Both the position numbers and the translations under genes were made by a program. From Dipteronia dyeriana (taxonomy: Eukaryota > Streptophyta > Magnoliopsida > Sapindales > Sapindaceae), in contig CM065298.1 in the NCBI GenBank assembly GCA_032871835.1, forward strand, positions 77,838,154 to 77,902,153: a stretch of DNA of 64,000 nt. The letters are read 5' to 3'. How positions within the stretch are numbered: the stretch's first letter is position 1; the number at the start of each line of letters is the position of its first letter. This document shows, one piece after another, positions 24,236-64,000 of the stretch. A model generated the notes under the pieces. That model saw only the letters and a list, made by a program, of their open reading frames with translations, did no database searches and had not been told where the DNA came from.

Positions 24236-26766
24236 TCATGGTTTTGCTTCCAAGTTTGAGCATGTTTGAATATTATATCCAAGCACCCCGCATCTTCTAC
24301 ATGCACGTTGTCTACGGAATGGAGGTTTTTGGCCAACTGATGATGAACTTAATTTGCTAATGGAACGTGCTTGACGAGGCTTAGTCAAGTGATGCGATTA
24401 TGTCCAGATTCTCCACAATTGGTACATACCCTTGTTTCATGCCCTTCTAAGGAAGAACATATCCTAATTTTTTTCGGTCTGCCCGATTGTCTTCTACATT
24501 CAGGTGGATGTACAACGCAAGAACTAACATGTTCTGGAAGGACCCAACTAGAAGGATGAGGTACTGGGTGTATCGAAGGTGTATATGCTGTTTGAAGCCA
24601 TTGAGTTGTGAAGTAATCACTGCATAGTCGTTCTTTTGGAACTCTTGTATGCTTGAAAAATATGAAAATTAGTTAATACCATCATTCATTTGAATATGCA
24701 CATGAACACATAATAAATAAGAAAGAAACATACCTACAAACAACAATTGCATGAGCACATGACAACATATCTAAGTCAAACTTACGGCATATGTATGTCC
24801 TCAATTCCAAGTCTACGGTCCACACTTTGCCTTCGTTATCCTTCACAAATACTTGGTGTAGTCAATAGGTTACACTACACATAATTGAGATTTCTCCTGA
24901 TTACTTTTGACGTGTTCTAGAGCAAAACCTGTCAGAATCGATGATCCTCTGTTGGCGGCTTTCCATCGATCATGAAACCATTTTTGCATCAAGTCTCTGA
25001 GATATTCCACCAATGCTGTGATGGGTAACTTCCGTGCTTCCTTAGCTGCAGAGTTAATTGCCTCTGCAATGTTCGTCGTCACAAATCCATATCTCTTTTC
25101 AGGATAATACGCAAGTGACCATCTTTCCACATCAACATTTATAAGATAGTCAAAGGCACGACGATGAATGTTGGAAATGTCAGTCAAATATTTATCACAC
25201 ATTTTGGTTTTATACGAATATGCAGCCAATTTATACAACTGCAAAACATCACCATGTTTTGGAGCCTCATTCTTTAGATTCTACTTCAAGTGGTAGTAAC
25301 ATATGCAATGTGGCACTGTGGGATACACATTTCTCATTTCGTTTGCAATGCTATTATAACGATCGGATATAACCATTAAATGTTCAGGTGTGCCAATCAC
25401 TTCACGTATATGAAGCAGAAACCAATTTCATGCTTCATCGGTCTCGCCATCCCCGAAACCAAAAGCAAGCGGGTAGACCATATCCGTATTACATGTGGCA
25501 ACAAACATAACACCCACATAATCACTCTTTAAATGGATGGCATCAATGGCAACAGCAGGCCTAATAACCGATTGAAAACCCTACAATGATTGTCTAAAAC
25601 TGAGAAAGGCATAGAGAAATCGATTATGCTCATTCGTTTTCAATAGTTGTAACTGTGCCCAGATTTGCTTCTGCCAATATGTGAAAGTATCCTGTAAGGA
25701 ATTAGTATGATTCATCAACCTTACCGTATACAGTTGGCTGTGCATGTTGCATAGCCATCCATGCTTTCGTGTACAGTAGTTCCACACTATGCTTCTCCCT
25801 CATATCTCTCATTATATCTTTCGGACAAATGTTAGCACCGCTGCTCAATTTAGGGGCATACGATTGTCCAATTACATTGGCACTGGCAGCTTGAAATTGT
25901 CCCCCATACATATCCCCTTCACGTGTGTGAGTCTTAATGAATTTTTTGACATGCCAAAATGTGCAATGCTCCTTCCGAACTACCCTAATCGTGAACTGAC
26001 ATTTTATATCCTTACAGCCGACCTCAAATCGATATTTTGTCGAGTGTCTAACTCTGATATCAAACATCTCATGCATAGCATAAAGTCCCAACTCGATTTT
26101 AATTTATGCTTATCCTCAAAAACTTATCCCACAAATAAGGCTGCTGGTGTGGTGCCAAAAGAATACTGACCTACATAAGGGAGGATCCAACGTGACAGAG
26201 CTGTATGGAAAGGATCATGTGATGGGCCACCAAAAGTAAACCCTTTAGTGCCACCACAATTCTTAGTTCTTCTAATACCATCCTCAACATCGGCACCCTG
26301 CTCAACTCCGATAAAAGTATCATCTGAACTACTAGGATAATCATGCTCATTCGGTTTCTCATCCTCAGTATCGGAATTTGTAGTGTAATACCCAACATTA
26401 TCGTACTTGAAAAAATAATGGTAGAAGTTTGTGTACATGTGCATCTCCACCTGCACATGTACCTCCACTCACTCTATTCTCTATATCGATATAAATCTCC
26501 TTGATCGACGAATCATCACGAAAAACAAAATCAATACCATTGTCACGTTTCACGTGATATTTTATCCAACGTGGTCGTAACTTAATCACCCCATAAAGAA
26601 TGATGTCATAAATCCTTTTGTTAATCCCAGTCAATCTGTACGTCATCTCTACCAACTCATTGTATGACAACTTGTTTTCCACCCACTCCCCAATAAGTTC
26701 CCCATCCACGTAATCTAAATTGTCCCATCGACCATTGTTATTGATTGCTAACCTAAAGCTTTGCAT
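24236..26766 (-). pseudogene. Second MULE transposase (different family), inactivated
   Basis: Begins at MQSFRLAINNNGRW (26766), with an N-terminal domain of the MULE type. An acidic linker and the MuDR domain follow (about 26130-25900). In the DDE domain the first Asp is in AVAIDAIHLK (about 25550) and the second in MVISDRYNSI (about 25360). A C-terminal block (25244-24870) has AEAINSAAKEARKLP. The SWIM motif near 24780 reads TYICRKF, so the first SWIM Cys is replaced by Tyr. Two zinc knuckles follow (CTNCGESGHN and CRRCGVLGYN, the second lacking its His). Stops include TGA at 25428-25430 at a family Trp position, TAG near 25279 and TGA near 24870. No TIRs or target duplication could be fixed for this element. 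Confidence 0.82.
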
Positions 26767-26854
26767 AGTTCCTGAAGAAAAAAACAATTGAAAAAAAAAT
26801 CAATTAGTAAAAAAAATTGTAAGAAAAACACTATTTCACATTTTCTATGGATAT

Positions 26855-27930
26855 ATCACTTAAAACATGAAATATCTCATGTATATCATGTTTTGCATGA
26901 AATATGAATGTCATGTTGTGCATGACATATCTTATGTATGTCATGTTTGGTATGAAATATCACCTTTATACATTATTTTATACAAGACATGAAATATCTC
27001 ATGTATATCATGTTGTGCATGGAATATATCATATATGTCATGTTAGGTATGAAATATCCTATGTATGTCATGTTGTGTATGAAATTTCTATTTATGCAGT
27101 ATTTCATATAATACATGAAATATCCTATGTATATCATATTGTGTATAAAATATCTCATGTATATCATGTTGGACATGAAATATCCTATGTATGTCATGTT
27201 TGGTATGGAATATCCATTTTATGCATTATTTCATACAAGACATGAAATATCACATGTATATCATGTTGGGTATGAAATATCCTATGTACGTCATGTTTGA
27301 TATGAAATATCCCCTTTAAGCATTATTTCATACAAGACATGAAATATCTAATGTATATCATATTGTGCATGAAACATCCCATGTATGTCATATTGAACAT
27401 GAAATATCCTATGTATATCATGTTTTGTATGAAATATCCCCTTTATGCATTATTTCATACAAGACATGAAATATCTCATGTATATTATGTTGTGTTGAAA
27501 TATATCATGTATGTCATGTTAGACATGAAATATCCTATGAATGTCATGTTGGGTATGAAATATCCTATTTATGGGTTATTTCATACAATGAATGAAATAA
27601 CTCATGTATCATGTTGGAAATATCTCATGTATGTCATGTTGAGTATGAAATATCCTATGTATGTCATGTTTGATATGGAATATCCCCTTTATGCATTATT
27701 TCATACAAGACATGAAATATCTCATGTATATCATGTTATTAATGAAATATCTCATGTATGTCATGTTGGGTATGAAATATCATATGTATGTTATGTTTGA
27801 TATGAAATATCCCCTTTATGCATTATTTCATACAAGACATGAAATATCCTATATATGTCATGTTATGTATGAAATATCTCATGTACCTCATGTTGGGTAT
27901 GAAATATCTCATGTACCTCAAAAATACATG
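26855..27930. repeat. Higher-order minisatellite (30-bp units, about 125-bp period)
   Basis: Basic unit of about 30 bp, ATGAAATATCCTATGTATGT plus CATGTTGTGT, with variants. Every fourth unit is a CATTATTTCATACAAGACATG variant, giving a period of about 125 bp repeated about eight times (markers near 26968, 27098, 27224, 27321, 27448, 27572, 27695, 27821). It abuts the start of the second MULE transposase. The Tyr/Met/His-rich open frames on both strands are repeat by-products. Confidence 0.92.
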
Positions 27931-27949
27931 ATTACAAAATATTAGGTGA

Positions 27950-28559
27950 TATGTCACGTTAAATATGAAATAACCAACTTATATCACTTTTATCGTGACT
28001 CATTGATTGAAATATAATTTCAAACCACAATCGAAGTTTCTTCCATTATCACTAAAAAAACTTCAAAATTGAAACAAAATAACAAAAATCCATCAACAAT
28101 ATCATCTAAAAAACACAATAATACCATTGAATTGAAGATTTACAAACCTTGAAATTCTTAAGAGAGATTCAATCATAAACTCAAAGTTTTCAAAAAACTC
28201 TTCCCAAATCTTGGTTTCTTTGTGATTTTCCTTTAAAATAACTTTAATTTCTTGACCAAATTTCGTTGAGAATTAAGATTTGATAAAGATACGAGGGATA
28301 AAGAGACGAGCGATAGAGAGAGATGAGTTATGGAGAAAAATATATAAAGGAAAAAAGAGAATAAAAGAGTAACTTTGTAATTTATTGACTAAAAACAATA
28401 ATATACTCTGATAATTGATTACAAAAAATAAAAAACTAAAATTTGGTTAGAAATAATAACCGTTCTATAGTTTAATTATTTTGTACGATTTTCACTAAAA
28501 TTAACTCTTCAATTAACTCTTCCTTACAATGTTAATTAAGTTAAAAATTGAGAGTAAAA
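27950..28559. other. AT-rich region upstream of the ACA gene, no gene recognised
   Basis: No coding signal. Probably holds the distal promoter of the ATPase gene and the unresolved end of the preceding MULE. Confidence 0.45.
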
Positions 28560-29171
28560 GATATCTTTGGCGGGAGAAGTTTCTCGGAAATTTCCTCGCT
28601 TCTATAAAGAGTTTTTTCGTTATTTTTTTTTTGTTATTTTGTTATTTTTTTTTCAACTGCCGATTGCATTCCAGCATGCGATTGAAAATCCTCATCTTGC
28701 AGCTGACTATCGACTGTCTCACAACAAACCCGAAAATTCCCGTCATTTCTCCGATTCGGTAATTTGTTTTTCCAAAACACTGTTTTATCATTATTATTAT
28801 TTTTTGCTTTTTTTTAGGAACAAATAATTGTACCGGTTTTACAATTCCTATTTTGGTGAATTATTTGTATCCCCTCGTTTTCATCTTCAAATTCTAACAA
28901 CATTTCTCTGCTTTTTCCGCGGACGCCAACCAATTAATTTCTTGCCTGTATTTTTTTTATTTTTTATTTTTTATTTTTTTCGGTTTTGAATTTTGTTTGT
29001 TGGTTTTTTTTTGTTGAAGTGTAAAATTTGATTGTGTTAATTTTTTTTTTTTGTGTTCTTGGGGTGGCCGTCCGTATAAGGCTTGTAATTTAACTGGTTT
29101 TGTGCGGGTTGTGCCATCTCTCTTGCGACAGACATTGAAATCAGTCAATTGATTGTAAAGCTTTTTGTGAA
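28560..29171 (+). promoter_or_regulatory. Probable 5' UTR of the ACA gene, with a possible UTR intron
   Basis: Just upstream of the ATG at 29172 the sequence changes from AT-rich to a mixed leader (GGCGGGAGAAGTTTCTCGG near 28569). A T-rich stretch bounded by a possible donor (G|GTAATTTG near 28758) and acceptor (TTGCGACAG near 29130) looks like a 5' UTR intron. The transcription start and TATA box are not resolved. This is inference from composition and splice motifs. Confidence 0.4.
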
Positions 29172-58578
<29,407 letters not shown>

Positions 58579-58833
58579 GTGAGATCTACACTAAAAGCAT
58601 GAGTTTATTATATTATATTTTATTTTTTTATGCATAGATAACTTTTGATTTTCGATGTGTCTTATATGTGCCAAATGAGGATGTTATTGAAAAAAGTAAA
58701 TGGAATTCTTAAAATCAAGTTTGGTTCAAATAAGGAGGGTCAATATTACCCACTTTCCCAAAGATTCGACAATTATACAAGTAGATTCCATGATTCTAAA
58801 ACTATTAAAAAACCTCTTTTATTAGTAGCATCT

Positions 58834-59320
58834 TGTCACGGGGTTAAAGGTTTGCGCAGCTAACCCGTGCGACACTTAGACAATTTCTGGGCGAGATTGC
58901 TAAGTAAGCCTTGCTTGATCACTCTCAAAGGCTAGAGAGACTAGAGAAGGGCTAGAAGAGCTTTGTAGGAAAATAAGGCAAGGTGTATTGCTAAGAGAAA
59001 GCTTTACAATGCTTTGAGTATTCTTGGCTTGGATACCTTACAAATGAGAGGGGCTACCTATTTATAGTGGTTCACCTCCTCCATGAATGTTCTAGACTAC
59101 TCTAGGAGATTGAGTCTCTAGAATGTTCTACATGTATCTAGGTTTCTCTACAAGTATTCATAACCCTAGATATTTACAAGAGAGTTCTAGAATGTTACTA
59201 GAGTCTTCCAAGGTTGACCTTGCTAGATGAGTGGAGAAGACTCTAGAATCTTCCAAGGGCTTGTGCCTAACTTTGGGCTTTGTTTGGGCTCCTTGGATCA
59301 GAATTGGGCGGGCCGTGACA
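58834..59320 (-). repeat. 3' LTR of the Ty3/gypsy element
   Basis: 487 bp. On the minus strand it begins TGTCACGGCCCGCCC and ends CCCGTGACA, so both ends also form a short inverted repeat TGTCACGG. It directly follows the purine tract. Confidence 0.85.
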
Positions 59321-59331
59321 TCCTCCCCCAC

Positions 59332-62300
59332 TTAAGCTCGCGACGTACCCGTCGTGCCTTCATCCTTGTATCGTTGGATTTGCTCGGCGAATTGCCAGAG
59401 TGTATCCCCTCTTTCCCAACTTGCTTCGCTATCGGGGAGGTTTTTCCATTTCACCAAGTACTCTGTGTAATTTGGGACACCTCTTCTCCGAATCACCCGG
59501 TCCGCCAGTATGCACTCCACGTCTTTGTCGAATGCGGTGACTACGGCAGTTGGCGCCCGTTTAGACTCTCCTCTGCTGGGGTCTTCCATATCTGCATGGT
59601 ATGGCTTAAGGAAACTTACATGGAAGACTGGATGGATCTTCAGTCTTGGTGGAAGTTGGACTTGGTAGGAGACCTTGCCTACTCGTTTGATGACAGGAAA
59701 TGGGCCTTCATATTTTGTCACCAACCCTTTGTGCACTCGGCGTAGTGCCTTGAACTGTTGGGGTAGCAGTTTGATAAGCACCAAGTCCCTTTCATTAAAC
59801 TCCAAGTGTCTCCTCCTTGTATCCGCCCATTTCTTCATTTTCCGGGCGGCTTTGTCTAAGCATGCTCGAGTGATATCGGCTTCTTCATGCCACTCTCTAG
59901 CGAGCTTGTGAGCCGTGGGGCTCTTTCCTCCATAGGTTGAGGCAATGGCTTGGGGTGTCATTGGTTGTTGCCCCGTGACTATCTCGAATGGGCTCTTGCC
60001 GGTAGCCTCGCTCCTTTGAAGGTTGAAAGAGAACTGGGCAACATCAAGCAACTTTGCCCAATCTTGTTGATGAGCGCTTACGTAATGCCTCAAGTATAGC
60101 TCCAATAGCCCATTGAAGCGCTCAGTTTGCCCGTCACTTTGGGGATGGAAGCTAGTTGAGAAGTTTAGATCTGTCCCCAACATCTTGAAGAGCTCCGTCC
60201 AGAACCTCCCGGTGAATCGTGGGTCATGATCACTGACTATACTCTGTGGAACTCCCCATAGCTTCACAACATGCTTGAGAAAGAGGCGGGCAGCTTCCTC
60301 GGCTGTACAATCCCTAGAGGCAGGTATGAAGGTGGCATACTTGTTGAACCGATCGATTACTACCATAATGCTCCCACACCCTTCGGATTTCGGGAGTGCG
60401 GAAATAAAGTCCATAGAGACGCTCTCCCATGGTCTACCAGCTATAGGTAGGGGTTCAAGTAACCCTGCTGGACGTTGTTGTTCGACTTTGTCTTGTTGGC
60501 AAATCAGGCAAGTCCGCACATAAGCGTCAACATCATCCCGCATCTGAGGCCAATAGTATGAGTTTTGGAGGAGCGCCAATGTGCGTGTCATTCCTGGGTG
60601 ACCAGCCCACTTGGAATCATGGCACTCCTTAATGATTTCCTTCCGGAGGTTACCCCACTTAGGCACATATACTCGATCTCAAGTAGTGAGGAGGACTCCG
60701 TCGTCTAGCCAAAATCGCCTTGTCTTCCCTTCGTTGGCTAGCTTGATTAGGTTCCTGGCTAAAGGATCTTGTTGTAGACCTTCCTTGATACGGGTGATCA
60801 GAGTGCTTCGCGGTTGACTTGCACTCAATGTTGCAAGCTCTGCTTTCCGACTGAGTGCATCGGCCACAACATTGGCCTTACCTGGCTTGTACTCAAGTCG
60901 ATAGTCGAACTCTGCTAGGAAATCTTGCCATCGTGCTTGCTTGGGGCTAAGCTTCTTTTGTGTCTGAAAATAGCTTGTTGCAACATTGTCAGTCATTATG
61001 ACGAAGTTGGCTCCAAGCAAGTAGTGTCGCCAAACTCTAAGGCAGTGGATGATGGCAGTCATCTCCTTTTCTTGTACAGTGTATCGCCGCTCCGTGTCGT
61101 TTAACTTGCGGCTTTCAAAGGCAATTGGGCGGCCTTCCTGCATAAGGACACCTCCAATAGCAAAGTCTGAGGCATCTGTATGCACCTCAAATGCCTTGGT
61201 GTGGTCAGGGAGGACAAGTACCGGTTCTTCTGAGATGGCCTTCTTCAACTCTTCGAACGCAAGTTGGCACTTGTCAGACCATTGCCATGCCTTATCCTTC
61301 TTGAGCATGTCCGTCAATGAGGCGGCTTTAGCTGAATAGCCTTGAATGAACCGCCGATAATAATTGACTAGCCCCAGGAACGATCTCAACCCCGGTACTT
61401 TGGTGGGTGGTTCCCACTCTTGCACTGCCTTCACCTTGGCACCATCCATCATAAGCTTCCCATCCCGTATTCGGTGGCCAAGGAACTCCACCTCTCGTTG
61501 GCCAAATGAGCACTTCTCCAACTTGACGTAGAGCTCGTTCTCCCGAAGTACTTGGAAGACTTGCTTGAGGTGTTGCACATGCTCCTCGAGTGTCTGGCTA
61601 TACACCACAATGTCGTCCAAGTACACTACCACGAACCGATCTAGGAAATGATGGAAGAGTTTGTTCATAAGAGTGCAGAACGTAGCTGGTGCGTTGGTGA
61701 GGCCAAATGGCATGACTAGAAATTCGAAAGCACCATATCTTGTCACACATGCTGTCTTGGGTTCATCTCCGACCGCAATACGCACCTGATAGTATCCTGA
61801 TCGAAGATCCAGCTTGGAGAAGTAACACGCCTTGCCTAGCTGGTCAAAGAGATCAGCTATCAAAGGTATCGGGTACTTGTTCTTGATGGTGATCTTGTTC
61901 AGGGCCCGATAGTCTATGCACATGCGGAGCGTCCCATCTTTCTTTTTCTGAAATAGGACCGGAGCACCATATGGGGCTTTGGAGGGCCGAATGTAGCCCG
62001 AGTCGAGCAAGTCTTGGAGTTGCTTACGAAGCTCCTCCAATTCTGGTGGTGCCATGCGATAAGGCGCCATGGCGGGAGGCTTGGCACCGGGTTCCAACTC
62101 AATCTGATGATCCACCTCTCGTCTAGGTGGGAGCTTTTTCTGAAGCTCTTTTGGCATAACGTCCTTGTATTCTCCAAGAATGTCTCGGACCTTAGTCAGC
62201 ATTGGATCTGGGGAAGTGATTTGGTCTTCTCCATCGTTGAGCTCCCGGAGGGTGGCTAGGAAGCTAGGATCCTTCTTCAATCCCCTCTTGAACTGTAGGG

Positions 62301-63969
62301 CGGACAACGCTTTAGACTCTGCCTTGGTTGTGCGTTCCGCTGGGACCATGCAAGTCTTGCTCCCATCAAGGATGCTGAGGGAGTTCCCGGTTGGGAAGGG
62401 GAAGGGGAAGGCGTGCACCTGATCGAAGAATTCCATGCCTAACACCACTTGGAAGTCGTCCATGGGTACGACAGAGAAATCAAGTTTTCCACTCCAGGTT
62501 CCAAGGCCAACTGGAATAGCCTTGGCAATGCCTGCGATTGGTTTTGCTGGTGAGTTGACAACCTTGATCGTGCCTCCTCCACTGGTGATATTGAGGCTTA
62601 GCTTCTTGGCCTCGTCTATGGAGATAAAGTTATGAGTTGCCCCCGTATCTAGCATTGCACGAACAGCTTTGCCATTGATTGAGGCACTTAAGAACATGAG
62701 CCCTTTCTTGGTGGAAGTTGACGGGGCACTGTTGCTCTTGAGTGCACCAAGCTGTCTGAGTGACCCCATACCTGTCTCGTGTCCTCTATCTTGGCTTTCT
62801 TCGTGTTGAGACATTATGGCATTAAGGGTTTTCCGCTTGGGGCAATCTTTCACCCAATGCGGTCCGTCACAAATGAAACAAGGAGACTTAGGTTTAGGGG
62901 CTTCGGACTTACCCCCGTTAGGCTTACATCTGTCCGAGTTGAAAGACTTTCGTTGTCCCTCACCCTTGCGGCCTTGGTTCTTCTGCCCGGATCTGTCTCC
63001 CCCACTTTTGCCTTGGGTGGCTTTCTTTTCTTTCGATTGGGTGGAGTAATCGGTGAGTGCTTCAGCTTCGGCAATAGCGGTGTTTAGGTCTTGCACATTT
63101 CTCCTTTCTAGTTCCACCCTTGCCCAATCCTTCAAACCATCCATGAAGTAGAAAAGCGAATCTTTCTCGGACATGTCTTCGATTTCAAGAGAAAGGGTAG
63201 TGAACTCCTTGACGTAATCCCTAATGCTACCCGTTTGCTTCAATCGACGAAGACGGCCTCGGGCCTCTTTCTCCGCCTTTGTGGGACAGAATTGTCTTTT
63301 GAGTTCCTTCTTGAACTCTTCCCATGTATTGATGGGGTTGATGCCTTTGCCCATGTCGCCATGCTTACGTCTCCACCATAGCTGAGCGGCATCCCGAAGA
63401 AATGTGGGTGCGTTTGCGATCTTGGTAGCATCGTCACGAGCACCCTTGGTCTCAAAATATTGTTCAAGACCAAAAAGGAAGTTTTCGACCTCTGTGGCAT
63501 TGCGAGTACCATGGTATGTTGCTGGCTTGGGCACTTGAATGGCACTCAATGTGCTTGTGCTAGAGGTGGCAGTAAAGCCAACGGTTGGGCTGGTTTTGTG
63601 TGTAGCCCATTCAGTGCGAACATCGGACACTTCCGAGCGTATAGCCCGCAGCTCTTGTTCTACAAAGCTGCGGATGTTGCGGAACTCACGTGTGAGGTCC
63701 TCTTTGAGGCTCTTTTGGAACTCGTGGATGGTAGACTTGGTTGCTCGAGTGATTTCACCATAGTCCGTCTCCACACAATCAAGACGGTCGGCAACTTCGC
63801 TCAAGGTAGACTCCATCCCTGATACAGCTTCTTCCAAGCCAACAATCTGATTTTCCAAGGCATCCGTGGATGGACCCTTGGACTTACTCCGCTTGGCGTG
63901 GGAACGTTGCTCATCACGTCCAAGCCCTTGCTCTTCCGCTCTAGCAGCAACTTCGCTGTCGGATGCCAT
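59332..63969 (-). pseudogene. Ty3/gypsy gag-pol polyprotein with chromodomain, one in-frame stop
   Basis: Reads [14 protein letters not shown] from 63969. Coiled-coil N-terminus, then gag (about 63530-63060; [26 protein letters not shown]) and a zinc knuckle [13 protein letters not shown] (about 62880). Protease has [10 protein letters not shown] (about 62650). Reverse transcriptase has [11 protein letters not shown] (about 61620), and RNase H has [12 protein letters not shown]. After one TGA (60679-60681) the same frame continues through the integrase zinc region (HDSKWAGHPG, CLICQQDK) and core (MDFISALPKSEG, SDHDPRFTG, FHPQSDGQTERFN) to a C-terminal chromodomain (YTEYLVKWKNLPDSEASWE). This order and the chromodomain define a chromovirus. 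Total 1546 codons. With a single stop it is the youngest-looking element here; readthrough or a sequencing error is possible. Confidence 0.92.
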
Positions 63970-64000
63970 TGCTTCGCGAACTAGCTGTGGTTGCTTAACC

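Larger units (their letters stand above)
58834..64000 (-). mobile_element. Ty3/gypsy chromovirus in ACA intron 17 (5' end beyond window)
   Basis: The 3' LTR is at 58834-59320. The polyprotein spans 63969-59332 on the minus strand, and the purine tract AAGTGGGGGAGGA lies between them (about 59321-59333). The 5' LTR and primer site are past the right edge, though 31 bp of leader are visible. The insertion is antisense to the host gene. Confidence 0.9.

Noticed and set aside
26904..27945. Tyr/Met/His-rich open frames as a repetitive protein gene
   Set aside because: Open frames occur on both strands of the minisatellite because the unit is a multiple of three and poor in stops; there is no start context or domain.
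58645..58863. 72-codon open frame in ACA intron 17
   Set aside because: No recognisable domain; it ends inside the gypsy LTR and has no splice signals linking it to the gene.

Overview
This is a window of plant nuclear DNA, from a eudicot as far as it can be judged. It is AT-rich and intron-rich, carries an ACA-type calcium ATPase, and holds plastid-derived fragments plus Copia, Ty3/gypsy, LINE, hAT and Mutator-like (MULE) transposons. The MULE carrying a ULP1 protease and the style of the Copia gag would suit a cucurbit, but the family cannot be settled from the sequence.

Left part (1-28500): no host gene was recognised; the annotation is transposons. A minus-strand Copia element enters at the left edge (gag remnant, long leader, 2.5 kb 5' LTR ending at 4832). 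A complete 3.9 kb hAT element (5381-9281) with a decayed BED/hAT transposase holds a nested 0.6 kb hAT-type MITE. About 4.7 kb of AT-rich DNA with several palindromic MITE-like elements follows. Next is a complete 8.84 kb MULE (14036-22872, 9-bp target duplication TTTAAATTA). It carries two convergent genes, a ULP1-like cysteine protease (+) and a MuDR-type transposase (-), each preceded by an array of GATCGAGC-type repeats. A second decayed MULE transposase (24236-26766, -) abuts a 1.1 kb higher-order minisatellite.

Right part (28560-64000): one host gene fills it, the 5' half of a plasma-membrane-type, autoinhibited Ca2+-ATPase (ACA8/ACA10 clade, +). Seventeen coding exons (1497 nt, 499 codons, no stop or frameshift) run from 29172 to 58578, ending just after the phosphorylation motif DKTGT. 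The rest lies beyond the right edge. Its introns are packed with insertions. Intron 1 carries a small non-autonomous LTR retrotransposon whose interior is a patchwork of plastid fragments (atpB/atpE, ycf2, accD, psaB, 23S rRNA, probably ycf1) and a fragment of a PTB-like RRM gene. Intron 3 carries a 2 kb LINE-derived insertion with ORF1 only. Intron 6 (16.5 kb) carries a Copia element that was itself hit by two more Copia elements and a hAT MITE. Intron 17 carries a nearly intact Ty3/gypsy chromovirus that runs off the right edge.

The most unusual object is the LTR retrotransposon with the plastid/nuclear mosaic. It is bounded by matching LTRs, PBS, PPT and a perfect 5-bp target duplication, so the patchwork has become the body of a mobile unit and is not simply a plastid insertion or an assembly error. 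Because the ACA exons stay in perfect frame and keep consensus splice sites, I infer that the host gene has tolerated this load and is probably functional.
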